Source of the DNA: JACMIU01 sp043763605
Lineage (GTDB): Bacteria > Armatimonadota > Armatimonadia > Armatimonadales > Armatimonadaceae
Assembly (NCBI GenBank): GCA_043763605.1
Contig: JAYULM010000532.1
Location: 1 to 24,599 of the forward strand
Direction: 5' to 3'
Length of the DNA: 24,599 nucleotides
The notes under the pieces were generated by a model. The model did not search any database, was not told the DNA's origin, and saw only the letters and a list, made by a program, of their open reading frames with translations. The position numbers and the translations under genes are program-made. The stretch's first letter is position 1; each line of letters starts with the position of its first letter. Shown in pieces: positions 14,964-21,893 of the stretch.

Positions 14964-14993
14964 AGTATAACACAACCACGCTAAAATAACCAA
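14964..14993 (-). promoter_or_regulatory. Promoter of the XRE-ImmA operon
   Basis: On the minus strand, TTGGTT (14993-14988), an 18-bp spacer and TATACT (14969-14964) form a good sigma-70 promoter. The -10 box ends 10 nt before the ATG at 14953, so the mRNA has almost no leader. The AT-rich near-palindrome just upstream (14992-15008) could host an XRE operator. Confidence 0.6.
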
Positions 14994-15000
14994 AAAATAT

Positions 15001-15398
15001 GCATTTTTTTATTTGTTGTTAGCCAGCTAATTTGGGTTTTTATTGATGCGATTTTCTGTTGTCTATATCTGTGTTATTGTTTGTGCGTGAAAAACCCGAT
15101 GATGCGAGAATTAAACCGCGACAGAACGCGTCGGGTTGTCGCTGGTTCCCGGTTCGGTGCGTCTGCCTCTACTCCGTCTGGTATCGTGATGGCAGGCGAT
15201 CTCATGCACCCCGTCATTATAAGGGAGGCGGGCGCATGGCGAACCGTTCGTGCGCGCGATAGAATCCGCCGCGACCTGTCGCCCGCCGCGCACGTATATT
15301 TCCATCGGACCGCTATATCGTGCCCGGGGAACTTCGGCGAAACTTCGGTCGTCATTGTTAGCGTTACACATATTATAAGGAGCGCACATCCGCACGTT
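15001..15398. other. topA upstream region containing a duplicated fragment
   Basis: About 400 bp between divergent genes. The left 80 bp are AT-rich. The rest is GC-rich and holds copy 2 of the 40-bp repeat (15128-15167), followed by GTCTGGTATCGT at 15176-15187, which also occurs at 10638-10649. A -10-like TATTAT lies at 15371-15376, 22 nt before the topA ATG, without a clear -35 box. An open frame runs through from 15081 in phase with topA, but its translation lacks family support. Confidence 0.5.
15128..15167. repeat. 40-bp direct repeat, copy 2
   Basis: Matches 10398-10437 at 38 of 40 positions, in the same orientation. The context here is non-coding, so it appears to be a displaced fragment of the DUF4127 region. 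Confidence 0.85.
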
Positions 15399-17708
15399 AT
15401 GGCAAAAAATCTCATCATCGTTGAGTCTCCGGCGAAAACCAAGACGCTAAAAGGGTTCTTAGGCAAGGACTACGCCGTCGAAGCCTCCATGGGACATGTC
15501 CGCGATCTGCCGAAGTCGCCGATCTCGGTGGACATCGAGAACGGCTTCGCGCTGACCTACACTACGATCCCCGACCGCAAAGATGTGCTCGGCAAACTGG
15601 CGGCCGCCGCGAAGGGCGCGACCACCGTGTACCTCGCCTCGGACCCGGACCGCGAAGGCGAAGCGATTGCCTGGCATATCGCTACCGCGCTGAAACTCAA
15701 GCCCGCGCAGATCAAGCGTATTCAGTTCAACGAGATTACCAAAGGCGCGGTGCAGGAAGCGTTGCGCAACCCGCGTGACATCAATCTGGGACGCGTGGAC
15801 GCACAGCAAGCCCGCCGCGCCCTGGACCGCCTCGTCGGTTATAAGGTGTCGCCTATTTTGTGGGCGAAGGTGGCGAAGGGCACGTCGGCGGGGCGTGTGC
15901 AGTCGGTCGCGGTGCGGATCATCGTGGACCGTGAGCGCGAAATCAAGGCGTTCGTGCCGCAGGAATACTGGACCCTGACCGCGACCCTGACGCCGCAGAA
16001 CGAGAAGAAGCCGCAGGCGTTCGACGCCGGGCTGTCGCAGTTCAACGGCAAAAAGATCGAACTCAAAAGCGAGGACGAAACCAACAAAGTCCTGGCGGAT
16101 CTGAAAGGCGCAGTTTATACGGTCGCCAAAGTCAAGAAATCGGAGCGGCAACGCCGCCCGACCGCGCCGTTTATCACGTCCACGATCCAGCAGGAAGCGG
16201 CGCGCAAGTTGGGCTTCTCGTCGAAGCGCACGATGAGCGTCGCGCAACAACTGTATGAAGGGATCGACCTGGGCGCGGACGGCGGGCAGGTCGGTTTGAT
16301 TACGTACATGCGTACCGACTCGACCCGCATCGCCGCCGAGGCGCAAGCCGAGGCGCGGCAGTTTATTCTGACGAGTTACGGGGAGCGGTACGCGCCGCCG
16401 AAGCCGAACGTGTACAAAACCAAGGGGTCGGCGCAGGACGCGCACGAAGCAATCCGCCCGACCTCCACGTTCCGCGAACCGGACGCTTTGAAAAACAAAC
16501 TGTCGAGCGACCAGTACAAACTGTACCGGTTGATCTGGCTCCGCTTTGTCGCGTCGCAAATGACCCCGGCGGTCATGGACGTTGTGACGGCAGACATCAA
16601 CGCGAATGCTTATACCTTCCGCGCCGCCGGTTCGACGATAAAGTTCGATGGCTTCCTGCGCGTGTACTCGGAGGGCAAGGACGAAACGACCGCGCCGAAC
16701 AAGCAGACCGACGCGGACGACGAGGAGAAGCCGCCGCTCCCACCGCTGAGCGAGGGGCAGACGCTCGACCTGCAAAAACTGTTCCCGAAACAGCACTTCA
16801 CCGAGCCGCCGCCGCGCTTTTCGGAAGCGACGCTGGTGAAGGCGTTGGAGGAGCAGGGCATCGGGCGACCGAGCACGTACGCGTCGATCATTTCGACCGT
16901 GCAGGACCGGGGATATGTCGAACTCAAGGAGAAGCGGTTCTATCCGACCGACTTGGGCTTCGCCGTGACCGACTATCTGGTGAAGAACTTCGGGACGATC
17001 ATGGATGTCGGGTTCACCGCCGACATGGAAGACCGTTTGGATAAGATCGAGGAGGGCGAACAGGACTACGTCTCCCTGATGAAGACGTTCTACGACCCGT
17101 TCGCCGACACGCTGAAAAAAGCCGACAAAGAGTCGGAGAAGATGGTCGAGCAGACGGACAAGATCTGCCCGGACTGTGGCAAGCCGCTGATCAAGCGGGT
17201 GTCGCGCTTCGGTGCGTTCTATTCCTGTACCGGCTACCCGGAGTGCAAGTACCGTCTGGACGCGAAGGCGGAATCGGCGGGCGCGGACGGCGAACCGGCA
17301 CCCGCGCCGGTCGAGTTCGACATCCAGTGCCCGAACTGCGGCAAGAATCTGGTCGAGCGGATGGGACGGTTCGGCAAGTTCGTCGCCTGTCCCGGCTACC
17401 CGACGTGCAAGTATATCCACAAGGAGAAGCCGGTCAGTATCGGGGTGAAGTGCCCCGGTTGCAAGATCGGCGAGCTGGGCGAGAAGAAATCGCGCATGGG
17501 CGTGTTCTACCCGTGCAACCGGTACCCGGAGTGCAAGTTCTCGCTGTCGGGGATGCCGCTGAAGGATCGCCCGTGCCCGACGTGCGGCGGTCTGCTCCAC
17601 GAGACGGGCTACCGGGGGCGCATCACCGGGATCAAGTGCGCGAACCCGGAATGCTCATATGCGGAAAAGTTCGCGGCGGGCAAGGCGGGCGAGACGGCGG
17701 ACGCGTAG
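15399..17708 (+). CDS. topA: DNA topoisomerase I (type IA)
   Basis: Relaxes negatively supercoiled DNA by transient single-strand cleavage. The protein starts MAKNLIIVESPAKTKTLKGF, the canonical Toprim opening; the Toprim acidic motif is SDPDREGEAIAWH. The active-site tyrosine is Y303 in GLITYMRTDSTR. Conserved blocks KGSAQDAHEAIRPTS and FSEATLVKALEEQGIGRPST follow. The C-terminus carries four Cys4 zinc modules from about residue 590: CPDCGKP, CPNCGKN, CPGCKIG and CPTCGGL, the last with the spacing somewhat altered. At 769 residues the length is standard. The ATG at 15399 is chosen because homologues begin there; an AAGGAG at 15377-15382 is rather distant (16 nt). An acidic linker (KQTDADDEEKPPLPP, about residues 435-450) is lineage-specific. 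Transcription probably stops at the palindrome 18 bp downstream. Confidence 0.97.
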   Translation: MAKNLIIVESPAKTKTLKGFLGKDYAVEASMGHVRDLPKSPISVDIENGFALTYTTIPDRKDVLGKLAAAAKGATTVYLASDPDREGEAIAWHIATALKLKPAQIKRIQFNEITKGAVQEALRNPRDINLGRVDAQQARRALDRLVGYKVSPILWAKVAKGTSAGRVQSVAVRIIVDREREIKAFVPQEYWTLTATLTPQNEKKPQAFDAGLSQFNGKKIELKSEDETNKVLADLKGAVYTVAKVKKSERQRRPTAPFITSTIQQEAARKLGFSSKRTMSVAQQLYEGIDLGADGGQVGLITYMRTDSTRIAAEAQAEARQFILTSYGERYAPPKPNVYKTKGSAQDAHEAIRPTSTFREPDALKNKLSSDQYKLYRLIWLRFVASQMTPAVMDVVTADINANAYTFRAAGSTIKFDGFLRVYSEGKDETTAPNKQTDADDEEKPPLPPLSEGQTLDLQKLFPKQHFTEPPPRFSEATLVKALEEQGIGRPSTYASIISTVQDRGYVELKEKRFYPTDLGFAVTDYLVKNFGTIMDVGFTADMEDRLDKIEEGEQDYVSLMKTFYDPFADTLKKADKESEKMVEQTDKICPDCGKPLIKRVSRFGAFYSCTGYPECKYRLDAKAESAGADGEPAPAPVEFDIQCPNCGKNLVERMGRFGKFVACPGYPTCKYIHKEKPVSIGVKCPGCKIGELGEKKSRMGVFYPCNRYPECKFSLSGMPLKDRPCPTCGGLLHETGYRGRITGIKCANPECSYAEKFAAGKAGETADA

Positions 17709-17725
17709 TCTTTCCCTCCCCCCGT

Positions 17726-17865
17726 TTTCCTCCCTCCCCCCAGCCCCCTCCCTCATCGGAATGAGAGAGGGGGAGTAGATGCGACGGGGCGGATCGTCTC
17801 TGCGAATCCCTCTGGCTCCCCCTCTCTCATTCCGATGAGGGAGGGGGCTGGGGGGAGGGAGGAAA
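17726..17865. repeat. Palindromic element copy B, between convergent genes
   Basis: Perfect inverted arms of 50 bp (17726-17775 and 17816-17865) around a 40-bp core. It begins 18 bp after the topA stop and ends 5 bp before the stop of the convergent STN-like gene. The stable hairpins could terminate both transcripts, though no U tract follows. Confidence 0.95.
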
Positions 17866-17870
17866 GGACG

Positions 17871-19013
17871 CTACTTCGCCTTCTCCCAGACCCGACTCTG
17901 CTGGACCAGTTCGCCGTTTTTGAGCGTGTAGGAGGTACGCCAGTGCCCGTCCCCGTTTTTGTCATTTTTTGCCGCCTCGACCACGGTTACGGTTCCGGGC
18001 TTGCTGACGATGATAGAGGTTCCCTTTTCGACGGTGAAAACCGTCGTGCCACCTTTGCCGGGGGCAACCGGCGCGCGTAAACCCTGCGCCGCTGCCAGGT
18101 CGCCCAGGGCAGCCATGCTTCTTCCTATCGCTTCCGCGCTTCTTCCCATCGCTTCCGCCGAGATGCCGTCCACGTAGGTGCGGGTGATGGTATTCCCGTT
18201 GGCGGTCGCATAGTTCCAGACCCGGGGCAAGCCGGAGGAATAGAGGTACCGGCTTGTCGGCGGTGTGCCCCATTTTTCGGTCCAGGGAGACGGTGCGGTT
18301 GCGAACTGCTGCACGGTGTTGTTGACGCGGAGCATCGGCGGGGCAATGAGTTCGATGCCGACCTCCCCTTTGTCGATGTTGATCGGGTCGATAGTCAGCC
18401 CGGCTTGCCGCGCCAGCGATTCGATTACGGTCACCAGTCGCACTTTGCGCGCTTCGACGGTCAGGCGGGTGGTGTCGGGGATGGTGTCGTCCACCTTGAT
18501 CTGTACACCGGACGCCCGCGACAGGGCTTCGGCGGCTTGCGCGACGGTCGCGTTCTCGAACTTGACATCCACTTTTTTCTGGAGCGGCGCGAAACGTTTG
18601 GCACGTTCGACGACTTTTTGCAGGGCGGCGCGCGATCTTTCGAGCGACATGACGCGCGATTCGGCGGTCCGCTGTTTCGCTTTATCGTCGCTCTTCCGCG
18701 CCGCGTCCACCGACTCTTTCGCCTCCTTGATCATTTCGTCGAGGCGTTTCGCTTCCGCTTCCAGTGATTCGACCGTGCCGGAGCCGCCGAAGGCGTCGGG
18801 CGTATAAAACACATCGCCGTCCTCGAACTCACCGCTATGGTAGAACGGCAAAAAGGGGACGGGTTCCGCGAACGGTACCAACTCATCCTCATGTGGCTGT
18901 TGCACGACGGCGCGAGCAACGCCGGGCAGGAACGCGGGCAGAAATGTCGCCACCGCGACCGCCGCGAGCGCGACGTAACGAACGGAACGGGAACGGAAAA
19001 TAGTTGGATACAT
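17871..19013 (-). CDS. Exported protein with coiled coil and STN (secretin/TonB short N-terminal)-like domain
   Basis: A 380-residue protein with a Sec signal peptide (basic start RSRSVR, hydrophobic 12-30, likely cut after ARA at 33-35). A charged coiled coil is at about 80-142 (SLEAEAKRLDEMIKEAKE). The STN-like fold is at about 148-215: VDVKFENATVAQAAEALSRA, then GVQIKVDDTIPD, then VRLVTVIESLARQAGLTIDP. STN domains occur at the start of secretins and TonB receptors, but no secretin barrel follows. The C-terminal part is probably beta-rich (TTVFTVEKGTSIIVSKPGTV). Residues around 287-300 hold an in-frame seven-residue duplication. Third in the operon, 21 bp after the anti-sigma-like gene, so it may be the envelope sensor or the main target of that sigma factor. 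Confidence 0.75.
   Translation of the reverse strand: MYPTIFRSRSVRYVALAAVAVATFLPAFLPGVARAVVQQPHEDELVPFAEPVPFLPFYHSGEFEDGDVFYTPDAFGGSGTVESLEAEAKRLDEMIKEAKESVDAARKSDDKAKQRTAESRVMSLERSRAALQKVVERAKRFAPLQKKVDVKFENATVAQAAEALSRASGVQIKVDDTIPDTTRLTVEARKVRLVTVIESLARQAGLTIDPINIDKGEVGIELIAPPMLRVNNTVQQFATAPSPWTEKWGTPPTSRYLYSSGLPRVWNYATANGNTITRTYVDGISAEAMGRSAEAIGRSMAALGDLAAAQGLRAPVAPGKGGTTVFTVEKGTSIIVSKPGTVTVVEAAKNDKNGDGHWRTSYTLKNGELVQQSRVWEKAK
18117..18158. repeat. Tandem 21-bp duplication
   Basis: Two adjacent 21-bp units (18117-18137 and 18138-18158) differ at one base. They lie inside the STN-like gene and encode a repeated SAEAxGR unit in frame. Confidence 0.85.
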
Positions 19014-19034
19014 CTTGTTTTACCTTCTCAGTTT

Positions 19035-19889
19035 CTAATTCAACGCAGTCACCGTCAATACCGGCTCCGCGCCGGTTTCCACCCGGACATGCGTCCAGAC
19101 CGGGACCGCTATCGCGTCCGCCGGGTCTGGCGTCGCGCTCGGGACCGGGATCACGTGTAGCGCGGCGGCTTCCGCGCTACCGGAAACGGTGTCCGGTACG
19201 TCGCGCCGCACGGTGACAGTCAGATCGTCCTCGTCATCGCTTTCCGGCAGCAGTACACTGTCGCCGGACACGGAAACGAACATATTGCCCTCGTCGGTGC
19301 CCTCACCCGGAACCTCCCCCCCCCCGCCCCCCTCTCCGTACCGGAGAGGGGGGAGTCCCGGAGCGGAGCTTCCCCCGGCGAGCGTAGCGACGCCACCTCT
19401 GAACTCCCCCCTCTCCGGTACGGAGAGGGGGGCGGGGGGGGGGAGGTTCCGGGATCTCGCCAACATCACTTGCGGCGCGACCGGTTTCGGTAGCATCGAC
19501 GGTAGCACCGGGGCGGAAGCGGGCTTCGGGGAAGAATTAGCGGCTTTCGGGACACGAGCGGCGGCATCAGTGCCCTTATTTTTCGCGACGGGTGAAACCG
19601 TTGCGGCGGCAACTGCGAGCGTCGGGGCGACCGTGCGTTCCGCGACCGGCATCTCCGAAACGTTGATGTAGGGCATCAGACAGTAGGCGAGCGCGAAGGT
19701 CGCCGCCGAGCCGACGGCGACCCGGAACGGTGTCGTGAGCCAGAAGGCGGCAAAGCGAGAGCGGCGGCGGCGGTTCGCCCGCAACGCAACGGCGAGGATG
19801 CGCAACGACGATTCCGGCGACATGGGCACGATCTCGTCGTTCCGGGGATTCGCGGCGCGGAGCCGGGCTTCCCATTCGTTCTGGTTCAT
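19035..19889 (-). CDS. Single-pass membrane protein, probable anti-sigma factor of the adjacent ECF sigma
   Basis: A 284-residue protein in the position of an anti-sigma factor. The first 45 residues are cytosolic and charged (EWEARLRAANPRNDEIV, then RANRRRRSRF). A membrane span is at about 54-75 (FRVAVGSAATFALAYCLMPY). The rest would be outside: an Ala/Pro/Ser-rich linker, an acidic patch (LLPESDDEDDLTVTV) and a C-terminal beta segment. The HxxxCxxC zinc anti-sigma motif is absent; the only cysteine seen is C70 in the membrane span. Residues 146-195 come from palindromic element copy C and read as low-complexity Pro/Gly. The start overlaps the ECF sigma stop by 4 bp. Anti-sigma function is inferred from coupling and topology. 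Confidence 0.7.
   Translation of the reverse strand: MNQNEWEARLRAANPRNDEIVPMSPESSLRILAVALRANRRRRSRFAAFWLTTPFRVAVGSAATFALAYCLMPYINVSEMPVAERTVAPTLAVAAATVSPVAKNKGTDAAARVPKAANSSPKPASAPVLPSMLPKPVAPQVMLARSRNLPPPAPLSVPERGEFRGGVATLAGGSSAPGLPPLRYGEGGGGGEVPGEGTDEGNMFVSVSGDSVLLPESDDEDDLTVTVRRDVPDTVSGSAEAAALHVIPVPSATPDPADAIAVPVWTHVRVETGAEPVLTVTALN
19306..19453. repeat. Palindromic element copy C, in frame in the anti-sigma-like gene
   Basis: Perfect inverted arms of 51 bp (19306-19356 and 19403-19453) flank a 46-bp core. Both arms contain matching runs of ten C or G, and an inner hairpin CTCTCCGTACCGGAGAG. The reading frame of the host gene stays open through it. Confidence 0.95.
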
Positions 19890-20524
19890 CGTGCCTTCTC
19901 CTTACCCAAATACAACTCGCGGAACGCTTCCTTCGCGCGGTGGATACGCATCTTCACACTCGGGAGCGGGAGCGACAGAACGCTCGCGATCTCTTCGTAG
20001 GAAAGCTCCTCCCAATAGCGGAGTACGAGCACCGTGCGGAAATCCGGCTTGAGCGACGCGATCAGGGCGCGGACCGCGACGCGCTCGGCGTCGCCCATCG
20101 CGTCCGGCGCGACCATGTCGTCAATCGCTTCGTCGGTCGTGCTGACGTGCGCGGCGTCGCGGCGTCGTAGTAGCGTAATCGCCTCGTTCACCGCGATGCG
20201 AAACAGCCATGTCTTCAGCGACGCGTCGCCGCGAAACTGCGGCAGGGCGCAGAAGGCTTTGATGAAAGTGGTCTGCAACACGTCCTCGGCGTCGGCTTCG
20301 CGGCGCAAAAGGCGGCGACACAGCCGCCAGACCGGCTCCTTGTACTCGGCGTATAGTTGCGCGAGGGCGTTTTCGTCCCCGGTGCGGGCGAGGGCAAGGT
20401 ACGGCGGCTCGCGGCGGACGGTGTCGCCCCCGCCTTTACCGAACAATCGCGCCCACAGGTCGCACGTGTGCAGGGAAAGTACGGACGGCGTATCATCGGA
20501 TAAAATGGAGGTTGCGGTACTCAT
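19886..20524 (-). CDS. ECF RNA polymerase sigma factor
   Basis: A 212-residue ECF sigma factor. Region 2 is at about residues 58-125, with EADAEDVLQTTFIKAFCAL and the -10-recognition part LKTWLFRIAVNEAITLLRRR. Region 4 is at about 150-205, with the helix-turn-helix LSYEEIASVLSLPLPSVKMR. A roughly 45-residue N-terminal lead contains SLHTCDLWARLFGKGGG and is longer than usual. It starts a three-gene operon with the membrane anti-sigma-like protein and the exported STN-like protein, the layout of a cell-envelope signalling unit. Its start region faces the divergent S1/P1 nuclease gene 68 bp away, so both may be controlled together. Confidence 0.92.
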   Translation of the reverse strand: MSTATSILSDDTPSVLSLHTCDLWARLFGKGGGDTVRREPPYLALARTGDENALAQLYAEYKEPVWRLCRRLLRREADAEDVLQTTFIKAFCALPQFRGDASLKTWLFRIAVNEAITLLRRRDAAHVSTTDEAIDDMVAPDAMGDAERVAVRALIASLKPDFRTVLVLRYWEELSYEEIASVLSLPLPSVKMRIHRAKEAFRELYLGKEKAR

Positions 20525-20574
20525 TCGTGGGTGTTTTGTACTATTTGGATGCCCGGACCGCTCGCTTTGTCACA

Positions 20575-20582
20575 AGGAAGGG
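20575..20582 (+). promoter_or_regulatory. Ribosome binding site supporting a TTG start at 20593
   Basis: AGGAAGGG ends 10 nt before the TTG at 20593. The upstream ATG at 20512 lies inside the divergent sigma gene and has no comparable site. The TTG places a lysine and asparagine ahead of a hydrophobic signal core, as in a Sec signal peptide. Confidence 0.5.
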
Positions 20583-20592
20583 TTATTTTGTT

Positions 20593-21579
20593 TTGAAAAA
20601 CCAGAGTCTGTTTGCTACTATTGCCACATTCGAAATGCTTATGTCGATCAGTCTCGCGCCTCGCCCCGCGCGCGCCTGGGGCGAGGTCGGGCACAAAGTC
20701 GTCGCACGTATCGCCTGGAACCAGATGAAGCCGGAAACGCGCGCGAAACTGATCAATATCCTGGACGCCGCGCCCGGCGACGCGGACCTGGCGAGCCTGC
20801 GTCCCGTCGGCGTGAGTAAAGAGGTCGCCGACCTGGTCTTGTTCGAGGAATCGACCCGCTGGCCCGACATCGTCCGCGCGAATAAAACCCCCGCCGAAAA
20901 AACGCGCCGTGCCAAATACCACCATTCTTTCTGGCACTATTACGACATTTTCTTCGAGCAGGACGCGGACGGGACCATCCGGGAGCGCGTCGACAAGAAG
21001 AACGAGCCGGAAAACGCGGTCGAGCGGCTGACCGTCCTGACCGCGCGGTTGGGCGACGTAACGGCGGAACCCGGCGAGCGTGCTGTCGCGCTGGCGTGGG
21101 TCGGACACCTCGTCGGCGATGTCCACACCCCGCTGCATAATGTCGCGCGCCTTTCGGCGGCGGAGCCGGACGGCGACCAGGGCGGGAACCTGTTCAAGCT
21201 GGAGGAAAAGCCCGCCCCCGGCAAACAGTACCCGGCGAGTCTGCACTCGTTCTGGGACGATCTGCCGGAGTCGCAATTCCCGCTGTCGCCGGGCGAGGAC
21301 CCCGAGGCGCGAATCGAACGCGTCGCGAAGGCGGCGACGCTGGTGCTCCCGCAAGCCCTGTTCGAGCAGGCGGGACTGACGCAGACCGGGCAGTACCTGC
21401 AGTGGAACCGCGAGGGCGCGGAGGTGGCGATCACCCGCGTCTACCCGGCGGCACAACGCCTGCGGATGCCGGATGCCGCGTACACACAGGAGGCGAAAAC
21501 GACCGCCTTGGTCGCGCTGGCGAAAGCCGGATACCGACTCGCGGCGACGCTGGAAGCCGCGCTCGCCGATAAAAAGTAG
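20593..21579 (+). CDS. Secreted S1/P1-family nuclease
   Basis: A zinc-dependent S1/P1 nuclease that would degrade single-stranded nucleic acids outside the cytoplasm. From the TTG start the protein has 328 residues. The signal peptide is KNQSLFATIATFEMLMSISL and so on, with cleavage after ARA, which leaves tryptophan as the first mature residue; family members use this N-terminal Trp as a zinc ligand. Further zinc-ligand blocks are WGEVGHKVVARIA, STRWPD, HHSFWHYYDI, VGHLVGDVHTPLH, DQGGN and LHSFWDD. All the expected His and Asp ligands appear present, so the enzyme looks active. The alternative ATG at 20512 would add 27 residues and overlap the divergent sigma gene. A strong hairpin follows at 21597. 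Confidence 0.92.
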   Translation: MKNQSLFATIATFEMLMSISLAPRPARAWGEVGHKVVARIAWNQMKPETRAKLINILDAAPGDADLASLRPVGVSKEVADLVLFEESTRWPDIVRANKTPAEKTRRAKYHHSFWHYYDIFFEQDADGTIRERVDKKNEPENAVERLTVLTARLGDVTAEPGERAVALAWVGHLVGDVHTPLHNVARLSAAEPDGDQGGNLFKLEEKPAPGKQYPASLHSFWDDLPESQFPLSPGEDPEARIERVAKAATLVLPQALFEQAGLTQTGQYLQWNREGAEVAITRVYPAAQRLRMPDAAYTQEAKTTALVALAKAGYRLAATLEAALADKK

Positions 21580-21596
21580 TTTGATCCTCGCACCCT

Positions 21597-21629
21597 GCGT
21601 AAAAGCAAACAAATTGTTTGCTTTTACGC
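21597..21629. terminator. 14-bp perfect hairpin after the S1/P1 nuclease gene
   Basis: GCGTAAAAGCAAAC (21597-21610) pairs perfectly with GTTTGCTTTTACGC (21616-21629) around the loop AAATT. It starts 18 bp after the nuclease stop. There is no clear U tract after the stem, so it may be a terminator that works by stem strength, or an operator. Confidence 0.55.
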
Positions 21630-21880
21630 CTCCCGGTTTGTTATCATAGGGGTAATAGGACGGAAATAATTCGTCACTCGCGGTGAAATATCTCACACCG
21701 GGCAAAAATAGGTGCTTCCAGACCATCTATCGGCACAGTTTTTGCGACTTAGGAATTGGGGATCTTTTTTACCGGTGCAACCCGGGGATTTCGGTCCTGC
21801 CCGCGAGAAAACATCGAGCGGCGACAACGGTACGTCGCGTCGGAGGCATTCGCCCCGACGCTTCCCGCCCGCCGCGTGAT

Positions 21881-21888
21881 GGAAGGAG
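21881..21888 (+). promoter_or_regulatory. Ribosome binding site deciding the sigma start at 21894
   Basis: GGAAGGAG ends 5 nt before the ATG at 21894. It excludes the in-frame ATGs at 21756 and 21879 as likely starts. Confidence 0.7.
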
Positions 21889-21893
21889 CAACA

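Larger units (their letters stand above)
21580..21893. other. 314-bp leader region of the SigA-like gene
   Basis: Apart from the hairpin at 21597-21629 the region holds an AT-rich strip near 21638-21675 (GTTATCATAG, GGAAATAATTCG) that may contain the promoter. An open frame in phase with the sigma gene runs from 21756, but its translation has no sigma-like features. No known riboswitch was recognised. Confidence 0.4.

Noticed and set aside
14992..15008. AT-rich near-palindrome AAAAAAT-ATGC-ATTTTTT as a definite XRE operator
   Set aside because: The symmetry can arise from A and T runs alone and there is no second copy; kept only as a possibility in the promoter entry.
15081..15398. N-terminal extension of topoisomerase I from a GTG at 15081
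   Set aside because: The added 106 residues have no family match, pass through the duplicated 40-bp repeat, and homologues begin at MAKNLIIVESPAK.
15459..17600. 713-residue minus-strand open frame opposite topA
   Set aside because: It is the antisense shadow of a clearly conserved topoisomerase gene in GC-rich DNA; its Arg/Val-rich translation has no domain.
20521..21726. 401-residue minus-strand open frame opposite the S1/P1 nuclease
   Set aside because: Antisense shadow of a gene with all expected zinc ligands; the translation looks random.
21756..21893. 46-residue N-terminal extension of the SigA-like factor
   Set aside because: A strong ribosome-binding site GGAAGGAG sits right before ATG 21894, and the extension has no sigma-like sequence.
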